Origin: JBBDMU01 sp040905685
GTDB taxonomy: Bacteria > Bacteroidota > Rhodothermia > Balneolales > Natronogracilivirgulaceae
Assembly (NCBI GenBank): GCA_040905685.1
Contig: JBBDRB010000083.1
Location: forward strand, 33,218 to 97,217
Length of the DNA: 64,000 nucleotides
Direction of reading: 5' to 3'
Under the pieces are notes generated by a model. That model saw nothing but the letters and a program-made list of their open reading frames with translations, was not told where the DNA came from and did not search any database. The translations under genes and the position numbers were made by a program. Below, in pieces: positions 63,476 through 64,000 of this stretch. Every line of letters starts with the position of its first letter. Within the stretch, counting starts at the first letter, position 1.

Positions 63476-63898
63476 ATGAAAATTAAATATGAAGAGTATA
63501 ACGATCTGGCTATTCTACTGCTGCGTATTGGAGTAGGATTGGTATTTGTCCTGGCAGGATGGGGTAAATTAAACGGAATTGAAGGCACGCAAGGTTTTTT
63601 TGCAGATATCAGCATACCTCTGCCCGGACTAATGGCATGGGTGGTAGCCCTTGTTGAATTTGTCGGAGGATTGATGATTCTCTCAGGAACGTACATACGG
63701 GTTCCGGCACCCCTGTTGGCCGTCATCATGGTGGTTGCCATATTAACGGTTAAAATGAGCCAGGGTTTCGGCGCGGCCCGTATTGACCTGTTGCTTCTCC
63801 TCATGAGCTCGGCCTTGTTTATCACCGGCAGCGGCAAGTATTCGGTCGATGAAAAGCTGTTGAATAAGGATAAGAAAAAAGAACCGGTTGCGGCATAG
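63476..63898 (+). CDS. DoxX family membrane protein
   Basis: A 140-residue protein with four hydrophobic helices (LAILLLRIGVGLVFVLAGWGKL, the LMAWVVALVEFVGGLMILSG pair, APLLAVIMVVAILTV, and LLLLLMSSALFITG). The order LRIGVGLVFVLAGWGKL... FVGGLMILSGTYIR is the DoxX signature. Family members are found in thiosulfate oxidation and in cell-envelope or redox contexts; nothing here shows which. ATG 63476 is preferred over an in-frame TTG at 63464. It is followed by a terminator. Confidence 0.85.
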   Translation: MKIKYEEYNDLAILLLRIGVGLVFVLAGWGKLNGIEGTQGFFADISIPLPGLMAWVVALVEFVGGLMILSGTYIRVPAPLLAVIMVVAILTVKMSQGFGAARIDLLLLLMSSALFITGSGKYSVDEKLLNKDKKKEPVAA

Positions 63899-63923
63899 CA
63901 CCCCGTTTTTGCAGGACCTTTGC

Positions 63924-63955
63924 AGCCGGATTCCTAACGGGGTCCGGCTTTTTTT
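63924..63955 (+). terminator. Rho-independent terminator after the DoxX gene
   Basis: AGCCGGATTCC pairs with GGGGTCCGGCT (11 bp with two G-T wobbles) with loop TAAC, followed directly by TTTTTTT. The putative group II intron begins at the next base. Confidence 0.85.
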
Positions 63956-64000
63956 GTGTGCCCGGCACGGGCACTTACTCTAGGGTGAAAGTCCCGAACA
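63956..64000 (+). mobile_element. 5' end of a group II (class C-like) intron, truncated by the window edge
   Basis: The sequence opens GTGTG at 63956, matching the group II intron 5' consensus GUGYG. It then has a hairpin CCCGGCACGGG, and TAGGGTGAAAGTCCCGAACA, a domain I sequence common at the start of bacterial group II introns. Class C introns insert just after intrinsic terminators, and the T-run of the DoxX terminator ends one base before. The reverse transcriptase/maturase gene would be expected beyond 64000. Only 45 bases are seen, so the call rests on these motifs. Confidence 0.72.

Noticed and set aside
1..64000. CRISPR arrays, prophage or complete insertion sequences
   Set aside because: No regularly spaced direct repeats, integrase, transposase or phage structural genes were found; the only mobile sign is the group II intron start at the right edge.

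Overview
The window looks like a chromosomal segment of a Gram-negative member of the Bacteroidota/Rhodothermota/Balneolota assemblage. My best guess is Balneolia-like, inferred from gene content only. Supporting signs are a gldC gene, a secreted protein ending in a type IX secretion (T9SS) sorting domain, a CarboxypepD_reg-like TonB receptor under a TPP riboswitch, the TamA/TamB outer-membrane pair, a secreted HEAT/cytochrome dehydrogenase with a ThuA partner, and weak or absent Shine-Dalgarno sites at many genes. G+C is about 50% by eye. Most of the window is ordinary core genome, densely packed on both strands.

Layout. 1-2979: end of a membrane protein, then dnaX-ybaB-recR. 3094-7541: a GH1 beta-glycosidase converging on a large AsmA-like protein. 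7633-10869 (minus): ruvA, an M20 amidohydrolase, a WbuC-type cupin and a GntR regulator in one tight run. 10986-12030: a single-domain response regulator and a HAD phosphatase. 12109-17343: a secreted cupin, a ThuA-like protein and a 1148-residue lipoprotein with propeller, HEAT repeats and cytochrome c, closed by a terminator. 17441-23932: frr, smc, ispH, a phosphoesterase and dps. 23940-26020 (minus): MarR regulator, ECF sigma factor and a ring-cleaving dioxygenase, divergent from dinB. 27320-31062: lon-rluD-gldC. 31069-33069 (minus): a PqqD/Memo fusion and an endonuclease III. 33370-38009 (minus): three-gene proton-translocating transhydrogenase (pntB, pntAB, pntAA), then ribBA and yajC. 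38150-40645: argH, an ADP-ribosylglycohydrolase-like protein without its metal motifs, and tRNA-Gly(GCC).

40688-45677 is the most accessory part: a membrane-anchored EEP phosphatase, a decayed ceramidase-like pseudogene, an AT-richer orphan lipoprotein, a glycosidase-like lipoprotein and a DUF389 membrane protein. 45870-49867: trxB, fabI-ruvC and an M20 carboxypeptidase. 50133-56552: tamA-like and tamB. 56688-59138: a T9SS-exported putative metalloprotease. 59205-61727: a TPP riboswitch with a visible ribosome-site sequestering hairpin, then a TonB-dependent receptor that is very probably a thiamin transporter. 61928-63898: two small coupled unknown genes, radC and a DoxX protein. The last 45 bases look like the 5' end of a group II (class C) intron placed directly after a rho-independent terminator.

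I do not see a CRISPR array, prophage, complete transposon or recognised defence system. The observations most worth following up are the degenerate ADP-ribosylglycohydrolase beside argH, the ceramidase-like pseudogene, the riboswitch-controlled receptor, the terminal group II intron, loss of metal ligands in DnaX and endonuclease III, and a recurring TAACTTA upstream motif.
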